A stretch of DNA of 64,000 nt from positions 289,474-353,473 of the forward strand of contig CALLPI010000002.1 of assembly GCA_938015595.1 (NCBI GenBank). The letters are read 5' to 3'. Under the pieces are notes generated by a model. It was not told the DNA's origin, searched no databases, and worked only from the letters and a program-made list of their open reading frames with translations. Positions within the stretch are counted from its first letter, which is position 1; each line of letters starts with the position of its first letter. Positions 45,194 through 54,272 of the stretch are shown in pieces. The DNA comes from an uncultured Saprospiraceae bacterium (GTDB taxonomy: Bacteria; Bacteroidota; Bacteroidia; Chitinophagales; Saprospiraceae). The position numbers and the translations under genes are program-made.

Positions 45194-46774
45194 TTAGTAG
45201 CCCGGATTTTGGCGCAGGTTCGGGTTCGCATTGCGAGCCGGCTGCGGAATCGGGAATACAATCTTATTGGCATCAGAAGCAGGCTTAAACGCCCAGGGGT
45301 CGCCCCAGCGGCCGAAGCGGATAAGGTCATTGCGGCGCCAACCCTCGTAAAACATCTCGCGGCCACGCTCAGCAAGGAGTTCGTCGGCGTCGAGCGAAGT
45401 CAGGTTGGGCAAGCCGGCACGCGTGCGAATCTGGTTTACCAGCGTTACAGCGTTAGCATCGCCAGCATTCTTGCGCCAGAGCACTTCAGCCTTCATCAGA
45501 ATTACGTCTGCATAGCGGAACAGCGGAAAGTCATTGCTCAGGTTGGGCGTAGCACCAATGGCAAACTCGTACTTGCCTACACGAGCACCAGCTTGGCGGT
45601 AGCAATTGGGCTCCAGAGCATTCACCTCAGGTGTGAAGTTGAGCGGTGGCCCATCTGGATCGTCGGCACTGGAATCCAGCAACTGGACGCCATCAGCAGA
45701 GAACTGCGGGCCAGCATGGAAATTGCCACGAATGCGCTGATTGCCAGATACTCCCTTGCGCTTATCAGCATTGCTGTAGGAGTTGTAGAACTCCTGCAGG
45801 GTGCAGTAGCCATTCCAGGGTTGCTGTTGCAACTTGAACGTAGCCTGGCTGGCGTAGTGAAGCGTCATCTGCGCCAGGTTGAAGCCTTGCGCCTGCGCCT
45901 CGTCGTAAGGAATGACAAAGATGTTCTCGTTGGAGCCACTATTGTTGGTGTTGAAGTTGGTAAAGTAGTCACTTTCCAGCGAGTACTTGCCGGAGTTGAT
46001 GATCTCCGTCAAGGCAGCATCGGCCTTGTCCCATTGTGGTGTCCCAGTATAAACCTGAGCATTCAGGTAGAGCTTGGCCTGAAGAAACTTGCCCGCCCAG
46101 TAGTTCATACGAGCATAGGCAGCACCGCCTTTGTCGGTGGTAAGCTTGGGCACACTGGCGTTCAACTCAGATTCGATGAAGTTGTACACTGCCGTGCGGC
46201 CAGCAGCAAAGGTGGCACCATTGGCCGGGTTGGGATCGGAGGTGGCAAAGCTGGTCACGATGGGTACGTTACCGTAAGCGTCCAGCAGCCAGTAGTAAAA
46301 CAGCGCGCGTAGGGTGCGCACCTCGGCAATGAAGGCTTCTGCCTGGGTAGCGGGCACTTTGCCTTCGCTCACCAATTTGTTGAACAGGTCAATGACGCGG
46401 TTGCAGTTGTTCACACCGCCATAAAGAAAGTTCCAGCCGTTGTTGATAGCTTCGTCGGCAGGTGAAAACTGGTGGCGGTGCGTGCGCAGCCACTGGCCGC
46501 CGTCAAACCAGTCGGCGCCACGATGCGGAATCATAATTTCGTCGGACGACACCTCCTGCAGGGAGAAAATGTTGTTGTGATTACACCAGCCGTACAGCGA
46601 AGTGTAAGAAGCGCCCAGGGCAGCAATAAACTGGGCCTCGGTAGTGGGAAAATTGGCATCCGTCAGGTTGTCGAAGATTTCTTCGTCCAAATTGGTACAA
46701 GACTGACTGAACGGCGCCAGGAACAGCAGCAGAAGTAAAGACTTCAGCAGCATATTTTGGAAAATCCTACTCAT
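45194..46774 (-). CDS. SusD/RagB-family nutrient-binding lipoprotein
   Basis: 526 residues. Lipoprotein signal (LLLLLFLAPFSQSCTNLDEE, Cys ~26), the N-terminal SusD-like part (ALGASYTSLYG, WNFLYGGVNNCNRVIDLF, EVRTLRALFYYWLLDAYGNVPIV) and the C-terminal RagB/SusD part (FPLFRYADVILMKAEVLWR, VNQIRTRAGLPNL, ERGREMFYEGWRRNDLIRFG). SusD proteins cap the SusC channel and bind the substrate on the outer surface. The final FPIPQPARNANPNLRQNPGY is the usual end. It follows SusC after 75 nt. No degradative enzyme is encoded beside it, so the ligand is not known. Confidence 0.95.
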   Translation of the reverse strand: MSRIFQNMLLKSLLLLLFLAPFSQSCTNLDEEIFDNLTDANFPTTEAQFIAALGASYTSLYGWCNHNNIFSLQEVSSDEIMIPHRGADWFDGGQWLRTHRHQFSPADEAINNGWNFLYGGVNNCNRVIDLFNKLVSEGKVPATQAEAFIAEVRTLRALFYYWLLDAYGNVPIVTSFATSDPNPANGATFAAGRTAVYNFIESELNASVPKLTTDKGGAAYARMNYWAGKFLQAKLYLNAQVYTGTPQWDKADAALTEIINSGKYSLESDYFTNFNTNNSGSNENIFVIPYDEAQAQGFNLAQMTLHYASQATFKLQQQPWNGYCTLQEFYNSYSNADKRKGVSGNQRIRGNFHAGPQFSADGVQLLDSSADDPDGPPLNFTPEVNALEPNCYRQAGARVGKYEFAIGATPNLSNDFPLFRYADVILMKAEVLWRKNAGDANAVTLVNQIRTRAGLPNLTSLDADELLAERGREMFYEGWRRNDLIRFGRWGDPWAFKPASDANKIVFPIPQPARNANPNLRQNPGY

Positions 46775-46849
46775 AATTTTTCAGTTTTTTTTGAAATTTT
46801 TGATATCTCCCAGTAGTGGTATAACGCCACTCACCTCGGAGTGTTCAAC

Positions 46850-49800
46850 TTAAAATGTCACATTAGCGCCAAAAGTAAGAGTTCTTGCCAGGAAAAACGT
46901 GTTGCGGCGATCCAGACCGGGGAACAGCGGGTTGCCGTTCAGGTTCTGGAAACCGCCGTTGTCAGCGTCGCCTGGGTCAGCATAGCGCGGCGACGGGTCC
47001 ACGCCAGTGTAGCCCGTGATGACAAACAGGTTCTGGCCAGCCAGGTAAAGGCGCAACTTGGACACGGCCTTGCCCTTAGGCAGGTTGAACGAGTAGCCCA
47101 GGGTGGCGTTGTCCAGCATAATGTAGTCGGCTTTTTCTACGTAGAAGCTGGAGAATTGCGGAGCGTCGCGCAGTTTTTCGTCGAAGTACTTGGTCTTCAC
47201 AATGTTTTCAATATTGCGTGAGCCAGTGCCCAGCGGTTCGTAGAACACGCGATACATGTTGGCCAGTTGGTGGCCGAAGTCACCGCGCAAGAAGAAGTTG
47301 AAGTCAAACTGCCCCATCTGGAAGCTGTTGTTAAAGCCCAGTGAGAAGCGCGGCAGTGCATTGCCGAAGGGTATGCGGTCGAGTTCGTTGATCTGGCCAT
47401 CGCCATTGACATCTCGGAAAACGAATCTGCCCTGATCACTTACTCGCTCAAACTGCAAGCCCCAGAATTGCCCCAGGCGCTCGCCAGCGCGTACCACTAC
47501 AGTGGGGTTGTTGTTCAAGCCCGGCGCTCCTGGTGAGGTACTGAAGTCAATGAGTTCGCCACCTGTCTGGAAGAACTTGAACTTGGCATCCGGCGCGCTC
47601 ACAGTATCCAGGACAGTGTTGAAGGTGGAGAGCACCAGGTTGGGATTCCAGCGGAAGTTGCCCTTGTCCATGGTATAGCCCAAGGCAAGCTCCAGACCGT
47701 TGTTGCGCAGCACTACGTCCTCGAGGTTAGCCCAGGTGCGGGGTGCGAGGTTCGGCGGTACAGGCACTTGTACATTGAAGATGAGGTCGCGGGTACGACG
47801 CGAGTAGTAGTCTATGCTGGCTGTGAGCTTGTAATCCATCATGGCGATGTCCAGGCCGGCATTCAACTCACCCTTGGTTTCCCAGCGCAAGTCGGGGTTG
47901 GCATTGGCCGTAGGACCAATGGCAGGCACGTAGGCGCCGTTAAAGAAGAATGACCCCTGACGACCAAACTGCTGCTGCGACAAGCCGCCGAAGGGCGGCA
48001 GGCTACCCGTTTCGCCATAGCCTACGCGCAGCTTGAGATTGTCCACGCCGCCAATGTCTATCAGATTGCTCAGCGTCACCCCGGCACTCACAGCAGGGAA
48101 CAAGCCCCATTTGTTGTTGGCACCGAAGCCCGTAAAGCCCTCTTGACGGAAGGAGGCCTGCAGGAAGTATGTATCGTCCACATTCAGGTTTACCCGACCG
48201 AAGAAGGCGGCAATTTTCTGACGGCTTCGGTAGCTACCCATGTTGGCGCGGGCATTGGGCAGGTCAAGACCAAAGTTGAGGTTGTTGAAACTCAGATCAT
48301 TGGAGATGAAGTTGCCGTTTTCAGCATTAAAGCCCTGGAAGTCTAATTGTTGGTAAGAATACCCCCCCAGGATACCAAGGGTGGCTTTGCCCAGGCTCTT
48401 CTGGTAGTTGGCGTGAGTTTCAAAAAGGCGCGACAGGTCCTCCTGTGTGGAGCGCAGCGCCAAGCCATTGCGGTTGAAGCCGCGGAAGTAAGCGTCGTTG
48501 TCGTAGTACTGGCCGAAAAGGCGGTTTTCGCGCTGTACAGTGTAGGCAGCTACCACGTCGAGCCCTTCTGCGAGCTTGTACTGGGCGCGGCCTCCTACCA
48601 CAAGCCCCTTGATACTGCCTTCATTGACGCCCTGCTCCAGGATAGCTACTGGATTGAAGTAGTCGAAGTTTTCTTCCTGATAGTAGCCACCGTACTTGCT
48701 GCGCAGCGGGTCGGTAGAATTGGCACCGAATCGTACTGGCGCTGTAGGGTTGTAGAGTGTGGCGTAGCGGAAGGCCTCCACAAAGCCAAAGTTGGCATTG
48801 CGCTCGGTAGCACTCAGGTTGAGATCCATCGTCAGGCGGTTATTGAGTGCTTTCTGACTGAGGTTGAGACGACCGTTGAACTGGTCGAAACCGCTGACGT
48901 TGCTGATACCGTTGATGTTGCGATAGTTAAGCGACGCACGGTAAGTACTGCCATTGCCCAAACCGCCGGATAGCGCAAGGTTGTGCACGTGCGAGATACC
49001 GTTGCGCGTCACTTCGTCCATCCAGTTAGTACTGGAACCGCGATTCACCGACTGGCCGCGCAGGCGCACAAACTCGGTGGCATCCACCGTAGGCACGCGG
49101 CGTGCAATGGATTCTGACGACACATAGCCGTTGTAATCTACGTTGCTGAAGCCCTTGCGGCCTTTCTTTGTGGTAATGATGATCACGCCCGAAGAAGCAC
49201 GCGTTCCGTAGATGGCCGCAGCTGAACCATCCTTCAATACATCAATGGATTCGATGTCATTGGGGTCTACTAGGCTCAGCGAGCCGCCAATAAGCCCGTC
49301 AATGATGATGAGCGGCTGAGTGTTGGCCCCCAACGTGGACAGACCGCGCAAGCGCAACGTGAAGCCACCGTTGGGGTCAGACCCTGGACGTGCAATGGAC
49401 AGACCAGCCACCTTGCCCTGAATGAGTTGGGTGGGGTCGTTCACATTGCCTCGGTTGAAGTCTTCAGCCTTCACACTAGTCACAGAGGAAGTCACTTCTT
49501 TGTTGCGCTGGGTACCGTAGCCCACTACCACTACTTCGTCCAGCAATCGACCGGCGGAAAGTGCCACATCAATGGTGTTGGACGTGCCGATGGTCACGCG
49601 CTGCGAAGCGTAACCCGTGTAGGAGAACTCCAGTTCCGTGGCTCCGGCAGGCACATTTACAGAGTACGTGCCGTCCACCTCGGTAATGGTGCCCACGCTG
49701 GTACCAATGACCAGGATATTGGCGCCGATGAGCGGCTCTTTAGTGGCTGCATCGGTTACAGTGCCCTTGATGGTGCGCTGAGCCGTAGCCCAGGAACACA

Positions 49801-49858
49801 ACAACAAGCCTGCTACCAGAAGCAACCCTCGAGAAAAGTAGTTGACTCTAAGTTTCAT
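46850..49858 (-). CDS. SusC/RagA-family TonB-linked outer-membrane transporter
   Basis: 1002 residues. Signal peptide (to ~SWATAQ), carboxypeptidase-regulatory-like domain (~27-105: TIKGTVTDAATKEPLIGANI), TonB-box region (DEVVVVGYGTQ), plug (~115-230: IQGKVAGLSI, DPNDIESIDVLKDGSAAAIYGTRA) and a long beta barrel ending in TFGANVTF. It imports a ligand handed over by SusD, powered by TonB-ExbBD. The DVNGDGQIN segment in the barrel (near residue 850) is a conserved SusC loop feature. First gene of the two-gene unit; the 279-nt region up to the divergent protease gene has no other gene. Confidence 0.96.
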   Translation of the reverse strand: MKLRVNYFSRGLLLVAGLLLCSWATAQRTIKGTVTDAATKEPLIGANILVIGTSVGTITEVDGTYSVNVPAGATELEFSYTGYASQRVTIGTSNTIDVALSAGRLLDEVVVVGYGTQRNKEVTSSVTSVKAEDFNRGNVNDPTQLIQGKVAGLSIARPGSDPNGGFTLRLRGLSTLGANTQPLIIIDGLIGGSLSLVDPNDIESIDVLKDGSAAAIYGTRASSGVIIITTKKGRKGFSNVDYNGYVSSESIARRVPTVDATEFVRLRGQSVNRGSSTNWMDEVTRNGISHVHNLALSGGLGNGSTYRASLNYRNINGISNVSGFDQFNGRLNLSQKALNNRLTMDLNLSATERNANFGFVEAFRYATLYNPTAPVRFGANSTDPLRSKYGGYYQEENFDYFNPVAILEQGVNEGSIKGLVVGGRAQYKLAEGLDVVAAYTVQRENRLFGQYYDNDAYFRGFNRNGLALRSTQEDLSRLFETHANYQKSLGKATLGILGGYSYQQLDFQGFNAENGNFISNDLSFNNLNFGLDLPNARANMGSYRSRQKIAAFFGRVNLNVDDTYFLQASFRQEGFTGFGANNKWGLFPAVSAGVTLSNLIDIGGVDNLKLRVGYGETGSLPPFGGLSQQQFGRQGSFFFNGAYVPAIGPTANANPDLRWETKGELNAGLDIAMMDYKLTASIDYYSRRTRDLIFNVQVPVPPNLAPRTWANLEDVVLRNNGLELALGYTMDKGNFRWNPNLVLSTFNTVLDTVSAPDAKFKFFQTGGELIDFSTSPGAPGLNNNPTVVVRAGERLGQFWGLQFERVSDQGRFVFRDVNGDGQINELDRIPFGNALPRFSLGFNNSFQMGQFDFNFFLRGDFGHQLANMYRVFYEPLGTGSRNIENIVKTKYFDEKLRDAPQFSSFYVEKADYIMLDNATLGYSFNLPKGKAVSKLRLYLAGQNLFVITGYTGVDPSPRYADPGDADNGGFQNLNGNPLFPGLDRRNTFFLARTLTFGANVTF

Positions 49859-50137
49859 ACATTAGGCTGGTTTTGGTTAAAAAATTTTTAGCTGTTTACT
49901 CCTATGTGTTCATTGGGATGCTTGTGCGTATTTTACAGATCGGTGGTCTTCAATGGCTTTGGAGGCTTCAAGTCGCTTTTTGTATTCCGCACACTAAGAT
50001 AAGGCAAAAATCTGGAAATAGTCTCTAAAAAACAAAATACCTGCACTAATTTTTTTTTTGCTTTGGAAATAGCGAAATATTATTGTGATTTATCCAAATT
50101 CGTTTCCAGGCGTTATAGTAACGTCTAAAGGTGTTGT

Positions 50138-51376
50138 ATGCTGCTTCGATCACTGTTTTTTGTCATGCTGTGCCTACTCTGGGCAGGAAACGGCACCCTG
50201 GCCCAAAGACCTGATCTGATTTTCCGCAAAAACGTGGAGCGCATAGATATTCCCTTTGAATACGAGAATCACTTCATCGTCATCAAAGTATTGCTCAACG
50301 ATATCTTCCCCTTGCGCTTCATCTTTGATACTGGTGCAGAGCACACCATCCTCACCCAACGCGAAATCACCGACCTGCTGCAAGTAAACTACGCGCGCCG
50401 CATCCCTATCATGGGAGCCGACATGCGGCAGGAACTGTATGCCTACCTGGCCATTGGTGTAAAGTTGAGTATGGAAGGGCTAGTAGCGCCCAATCGCACT
50501 ATATTGGTGCTAGAGGAAGATTATGTCAACTTTCAGGAGTTTGCCGGCATCAACGTGCACGGCATCCTGGGAGCAGATTTATTTCGGCGCTTCGTCATTC
50601 GCATCAACTATCAGCAGCGCGTCATTTCACTCATAAACCCCACCACATTCAAACCGCCGGGCGGTCGCTTCATCAAGATACCCCTGATCATGGAGCGCAA
50701 CAAACCCTTTGTAGAATTGCTGGCTGTTATCAGCGACGAAGCACCGGCGCCCTACAAGTTTCTAGTGGACACCGGTGCCGGCCTGGCTTTGTTGGTCTAT
50801 ACCAACTCTCACCCCAACCTACGGCTACCGCCCACTGTCATTCGCAGCCGCCTAGGTATGGGGTTGGGTGGCGACATCGAAGGCGTCATGGGGCGCATTC
50901 ACCGCTTACAATGGGGCAGCATAGAGCTGTACGGGGTGATTACCAACTTTCAGGAATTGCCCTCGCCAACGGACTCTCTGCAACAACTCCTTAATAGAAA
51001 CGGCATCATTGGCAATCAGATTCTCAGCCGTTTTCACGTCATCTTCGACTACACTAACCAATGGCTATACCTCATGCCCACCTCAAAGACTACATCGCAG
51101 TTCAAAAGCGAAAAAAGCGGCCTGTACCTCACGGCCTCTGGTCGTCGGCTGGACACCTTCACTGTGTATGACATTGTGCCTGGCAGCCCCGCCGAGCAAG
51201 CTGGCATTCAGATTAACGACCAGGTGCGCTCCGTCAATGGCTGGCCTGCGGCTTTTCATTCGCTGGAAGAACTGACCAACAAATTTTATGGCAAGCCTGG
51301 CAAGAAGATGCGCGTAGTCATTGAGCGCAATGGCCAGCGCATGACCGTGTGGTTTGCACTGCGAGAGTTGATATAG
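50138..51376 (+). CDS. Tandem retropepsin-like aspartyl protease with PDZ domain
   Basis: 412 residues. Signal peptide (MLLRSLFFVMLCLLWAGNGTLAQ), two retropepsin-like halves each with an active-site triad, IFDTGAEHT (~65-73) and LVDTGAGLAL (~207-216), and a PDZ domain at the C-terminus (~320-405: TVYDIVPGSPAEQAGIQINDQVRSVNG). Both halves keep Asp-Thr-Gly, so an intramolecular two-domain active site is possible, as in pepsin-like folds, though here each half resembles the single-domain family. Acts in the periplasm or at the surface. It lies divergently from SusC but has no clear functional tie. Confidence 0.88.
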   Translation: MLLRSLFFVMLCLLWAGNGTLAQRPDLIFRKNVERIDIPFEYENHFIVIKVLLNDIFPLRFIFDTGAEHTILTQREITDLLQVNYARRIPIMGADMRQELYAYLAIGVKLSMEGLVAPNRTILVLEEDYVNFQEFAGINVHGILGADLFRRFVIRINYQQRVISLINPTTFKPPGGRFIKIPLIMERNKPFVELLAVISDEAPAPYKFLVDTGAGLALLVYTNSHPNLRLPPTVIRSRLGMGLGGDIEGVMGRIHRLQWGSIELYGVITNFQELPSPTDSLQQLLNRNGIIGNQILSRFHVIFDYTNQWLYLMPTSKTTSQFKSEKSGLYLTASGRRLDTFTVYDIVPGSPAEQAGIQINDQVRSVNGWPAAFHSLEELTNKFYGKPGKKMRVVIERNGQRMTVWFALRELI

Positions 51377-51589
51377 CATAAATGTATACTTCGACGACTT
51401 GCCAAGTTTTTTGCGCCACATCTGCAAATCATGCACAAAACTTGGCGTTGCCCAACATAGGTAGGTGCATACAATGGCAAATAGAGATACCTTTTGTGGA
51501 AAGTCGTTTCAGTATAAGGTTCTCTGTTTAGATGTTCAAAGATACTGATTCTTAGGGCATTTATTAAATGCGAGGGGCAGCTTTCAGTT

Positions 51590-51620
51590 GCAGGTGGAGA
51601 TCAGATCAACCTCCACCTGC
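51590..51620. terminator. Hairpin between convergent genes
   Basis: Perfect 10-bp inverted repeat GCAGGTGGAG (51590-51599) / CTCCACCTGC (51611-51620), 11-nt loop, 25 nt from the stop of the minus-strand lipoprotein gene and 214 nt after the protease stop. No long T-run follows on either strand, so terminator function is only probable. The remaining bases between the protease and lipoprotein genes hold no gene. Confidence 0.45.
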
Positions 51621-51644
51621 CTCCTGTCCGGTGGTTCATTTGCC

Positions 51645-52532
51645 CTACTCCTTGCGCAGGAAGAGCTTTTGGGCATCCACTTCAGCAAGGTCTAAGCCGG
51701 GCGTGGAGAGTACAAAGTAAATCCTCTCGCCGCTGAGGGGTAGGTTCATGGCAGCTACATCCTGCCCACCCAATTGCCAGGCCAGGATCGGCGTACTGAC
51801 CACATCCGCTACGAAAAAGGCGTCTTGCACCAAGGCAAAATCATGCGTGCGGGGGGCTGCCGGGGGGTAAAAGGCCCTAATGGCACCGGTAACAGGGTCA
51901 GTGATGCGTGCGGCACCAGCAAAAATAGCCTTCAAGCGTGCAAAGCCAGGGCGAGTAGTTTGAAATCGAAGTTCAATCCTGTAATCGTCATCCGGCGTAC
52001 CATATGGAAAGCCCAATAAAACCACTTTATGCCCTGGCTCGGCTTGATAGAGCATATTGCTGTCATTGGCTGCTATGCGGCCTTCTTGCACCACGAGGTT
52101 TCCGCGGTGTGCTTTGCCGACAAATGCAGCCTTGGCAACGTGCCAGTCCAGGGGTATTTGCATGATGACGGGGTCGGAGCAGTCCACCTCCCATGTTGTA
52201 CCAGGGATACAAGCAATTTTATACTCCAGGCGTACTACAGTGTCACGAGTTACCACCCTTGAGGTACCCTCGCTTTGCTCCCTTCGGGTTATGCGGGCAG
52301 GTATATCACAAGCTGCTACAATGATTTCCCTGCCAAATTGGGGTCCCTGACACTGACTGTCCGAAAGCCTACCGCTGGTTTTGAAAGAAGCCCCTGCAGT
52401 CACTTCCACATTGAGGATCAACTCCCCTCCTTCTCCTTTGATTCGAGCTTCCACTTGTTGTTTGAATTTGCAGGCAGCCAGTAGTGTACACCCAGCCAAG
52501 GTCAATGCGGCTAAGATTTTGCTGATTTTCAT
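51645..52532 (-). CDS. Lipoprotein of unknown function
   Basis: 295 residues from ATG 52532 (MKISKILAALTLAGCTLLAACKFK, a clear lipobox). I see no known family. The mature part is beta-rich with paired Cys residues (SDSQCQG, VAACDIP, YKIACIPGTTWEVDCSD). The open frame continues to 52685, but that stretch overlaps the next gene and has no coding look. It lies 43 nt downstream of a second small lipoprotein gene, in the same direction, so probably one operon. Confidence 0.75.
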   Translation of the reverse strand: MKISKILAALTLAGCTLLAACKFKQQVEARIKGEGGELILNVEVTAGASFKTSGRLSDSQCQGPQFGREIIVAACDIPARITRREQSEGTSRVVTRDTVVRLEYKIACIPGTTWEVDCSDPVIMQIPLDWHVAKAAFVGKAHRGNLVVQEGRIAANDSNMLYQAEPGHKVVLLGFPYGTPDDDYRIELRFQTTRPGFARLKAIFAGAARITDPVTGAIRAFYPPAAPRTHDFALVQDAFFVADVVSTPILAWQLGGQDVAAMNLPLSGERIYFVLSTPGLDLAEVDAQKLFLRKE

Positions 52533-52575
52533 GGCAATATTTTTTTTAGTTTGAAAATAGTTTGACAGCCAGCTC

Positions 52576-52857
52576 TCACTCTTGGATGAAGAATCCGTCT
52601 GATTCAATGGCGATGGGCCGGTTGCGGAGAAAACCCTCCAGCACAATGGGTACGTCGGGCAGGGTGCGTACGGCGTTGCGTTCAAAACCGACGATCATTT
52701 CGGGGATGCCATCGCTATCAATGTCGCGCAGTTCGGTAAAGACAGCAGGCACGCTGTTGTCAGCGTTGATTTTCTCCTTTTTGCAGGCCGTCAATGCTGT
52801 GAGGCAGAGGCACAGGGAGAGGAGGGTCAAACTCCGGAAAATGGGTTGTTTTTTCAT
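52576..52857 (-). CDS. Small lipoprotein with one EF-hand-like loop
   Basis: 93 residues from ATG 52857 (MKKQPIFRSLTLLSLCLCLTALTACKK; lipobox LTAC). The mature protein has a single FG-GAP/EF-hand-like motif, DIDSDGIPEMIVG. Function unknown. The 302-nt gap upstream (52858-53159) holds no gene; it contains a short hairpin GCATACC/GGTATGC at 52896-52915. Confidence 0.72.
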   Translation of the reverse strand: MKKQPIFRSLTLLSLCLCLTALTACKKEKINADNSVPAVFTELRDIDSDGIPEMIVGFERNAVRTLPDVPIVLEGFLRNRPIAIESDGFFIQE

Positions 52858-53159
52858 TGCAAAATGATTTTTAAAGTGAAACAATACACTCCAAGGCATA
52901 CCGGCATGGGTATGCGGCGCTAGCGTGGGTGGAAAAAACCAGAATGGTTTTCGTTGCTCTACAGGTACAAATTTACCCTACTGGGACACCTGCTCTCAAG
53001 TACAGTTATCGGAGCGTTTCGGGGCAGATCCAGGAGAAAATAGAAGCAAAAAAGCAGATGGCTATAGTACAACAAAAAGAAAATCAGCGCATTGGAAAGC
53101 CATTTATTTCGTACACAAAATCCGACTTTTCGTCCCAAGCTGGCCAGGAGCGCGCTCGC

Positions 53160-54233
53160 CTATCGCAAAATCACCTTCTGGGTAGCGGCGCCAGCAGGGG
53201 TGCGCAGGCGCAGTAGGTACGCACCGGCAGGAAAACCAGATACCTGGAACGGAAAAAGACTCCCCGGTGGATATGCCTGCGAGTGCAACAGGAGACCTTC
53301 TATGGAGTACAGTTCGAGGGCGAGGAAAGCAACTACTTTGGTTTCCACGTAGAGTACGTCGCAGGCTGGGTTAGGAAAAATCTTGATGCCCGCCAGCGTT
53401 ACTTCATCTGGGCTTCTAACGCCCACTACGTCCATTTCGATACGCTGCTCAAAAATATCGATGAGCACAGTATCTTCAAATTCCACGGCATCTTGCAAAG
53501 GCAGGATCATGTCTTCGATAATGATAAGAGCCTCCATCAGAGGTTCGATGGATTGGCCCAACTGCGGCATACCTTTGCCTGAAGCCGCAAACTCAATGAC
53601 GCCTGGCTGCGGCGAGCGCCAGAACTGCGCAGAGGTTGGGGTAGCCGCCACAAACATCAGGTTGGGGTTGATGGTGTTGGGCAATACAGCTATGGGCACA
53701 CCTTCTGATATCATAGTGGGGTTTATTCTCATTTTGAAAGCTATGGCCAAAGGTTGCGCTGTGGGTGGGAAGCCAGGCGGCACAATGTAATCCACCACTA
53801 GCCTCACCTCGGTGCCTGGGCCAGCCACGGGAGGCTCAAAACGGTAGCGCAGGTGTGGACGCACCGGCACAGGCAGTACCTGCGGCAGCAGGTAGGGTTG
53901 CGGCGGCGGAAAGGCCGTCGTCTGTACGCTGTCGTAGTTGAAGGGGATGGCGGCGATATCCAGGCTGTCAACCACGCCGCTGCCGTCAGCATCAATAAAG
54001 GCAAAATTGACGCCGCTAACGGGCAACTGAAAAGACCAGGGAATCGCTGGCTGCGCAAACCACGCCAAAGATGCCTCTGGGCGGGGTGGCCCCGTACGAC
54101 CATAAGCGAGCCCAAGCGGCAGTAGATCTAGGTAGTTGGCCCGGCCGTCGTTGTTCAGATCGCCAGGAAAAATAACCTGTGCTGGCAGCACATACCAGCA
54201 AAAAACAAGGCTAAGTAGCTGCAGATGTCTCAT
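53160..54233 (-). CDS. Secreted dockerin-containing protein with T9SS C-terminal sorting domain
   Basis: 357 residues. Signal peptide (MRHLQLLSLVFCWYVLPAQ), then two dockerin-like calcium loops, PGDLNNDGRANYLDLLPLGLAYG (split: DLNNDGRANYLD at ~25-36) and FIDADGSGVVDSLDIAAI (~79-95). A Pro-rich linker leads to a cohesin-like beta domain (~125-260: GTEVRLVVDYIVPPG, LAIAFKMRINP), and the last ~75 residues are a T9SS type A sorting domain (IKIFPNPACDVLYVE, AGAYLLRLRTPAG, TQKVILR). It should be exported by the type IX system and anchored or released at the surface. It starts 39 nt from the divergent helical-repeat gene. Confidence 0.85.
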   Translation of the reverse strand: MRHLQLLSLVFCWYVLPAQVIFPGDLNNDGRANYLDLLPLGLAYGRTGPPRPEASLAWFAQPAIPWSFQLPVSGVNFAFIDADGSGVVDSLDIAAIPFNYDSVQTTAFPPPQPYLLPQVLPVPVRPHLRYRFEPPVAGPGTEVRLVVDYIVPPGFPPTAQPLAIAFKMRINPTMISEGVPIAVLPNTINPNLMFVAATPTSAQFWRSPQPGVIEFAASGKGMPQLGQSIEPLMEALIIIEDMILPLQDAVEFEDTVLIDIFEQRIEMDVVGVRSPDEVTLAGIKIFPNPACDVLYVETKVVAFLALELYSIEGLLLHSQAYPPGSLFPFQVSGFPAGAYLLRLRTPAGAATQKVILR

Positions 54234-54272
54234 TTTGGCGTAATATTGATACCGAAAACGGCATTCGGAGAA

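Noticed and set aside
45146..46312. 388-residue open frame on the plus strand
   Set aside because: It is antisense to susD, lacks any domain signature, and its composition follows from the susD codons.
37541..49858. Reading the SusCD locus as a classic polysaccharide utilisation locus
   Set aside because: No carbohydrate-active enzyme, sulfatase or hybrid two-component/ECF sigma regulator lies in or next to it, so that label is not supported.
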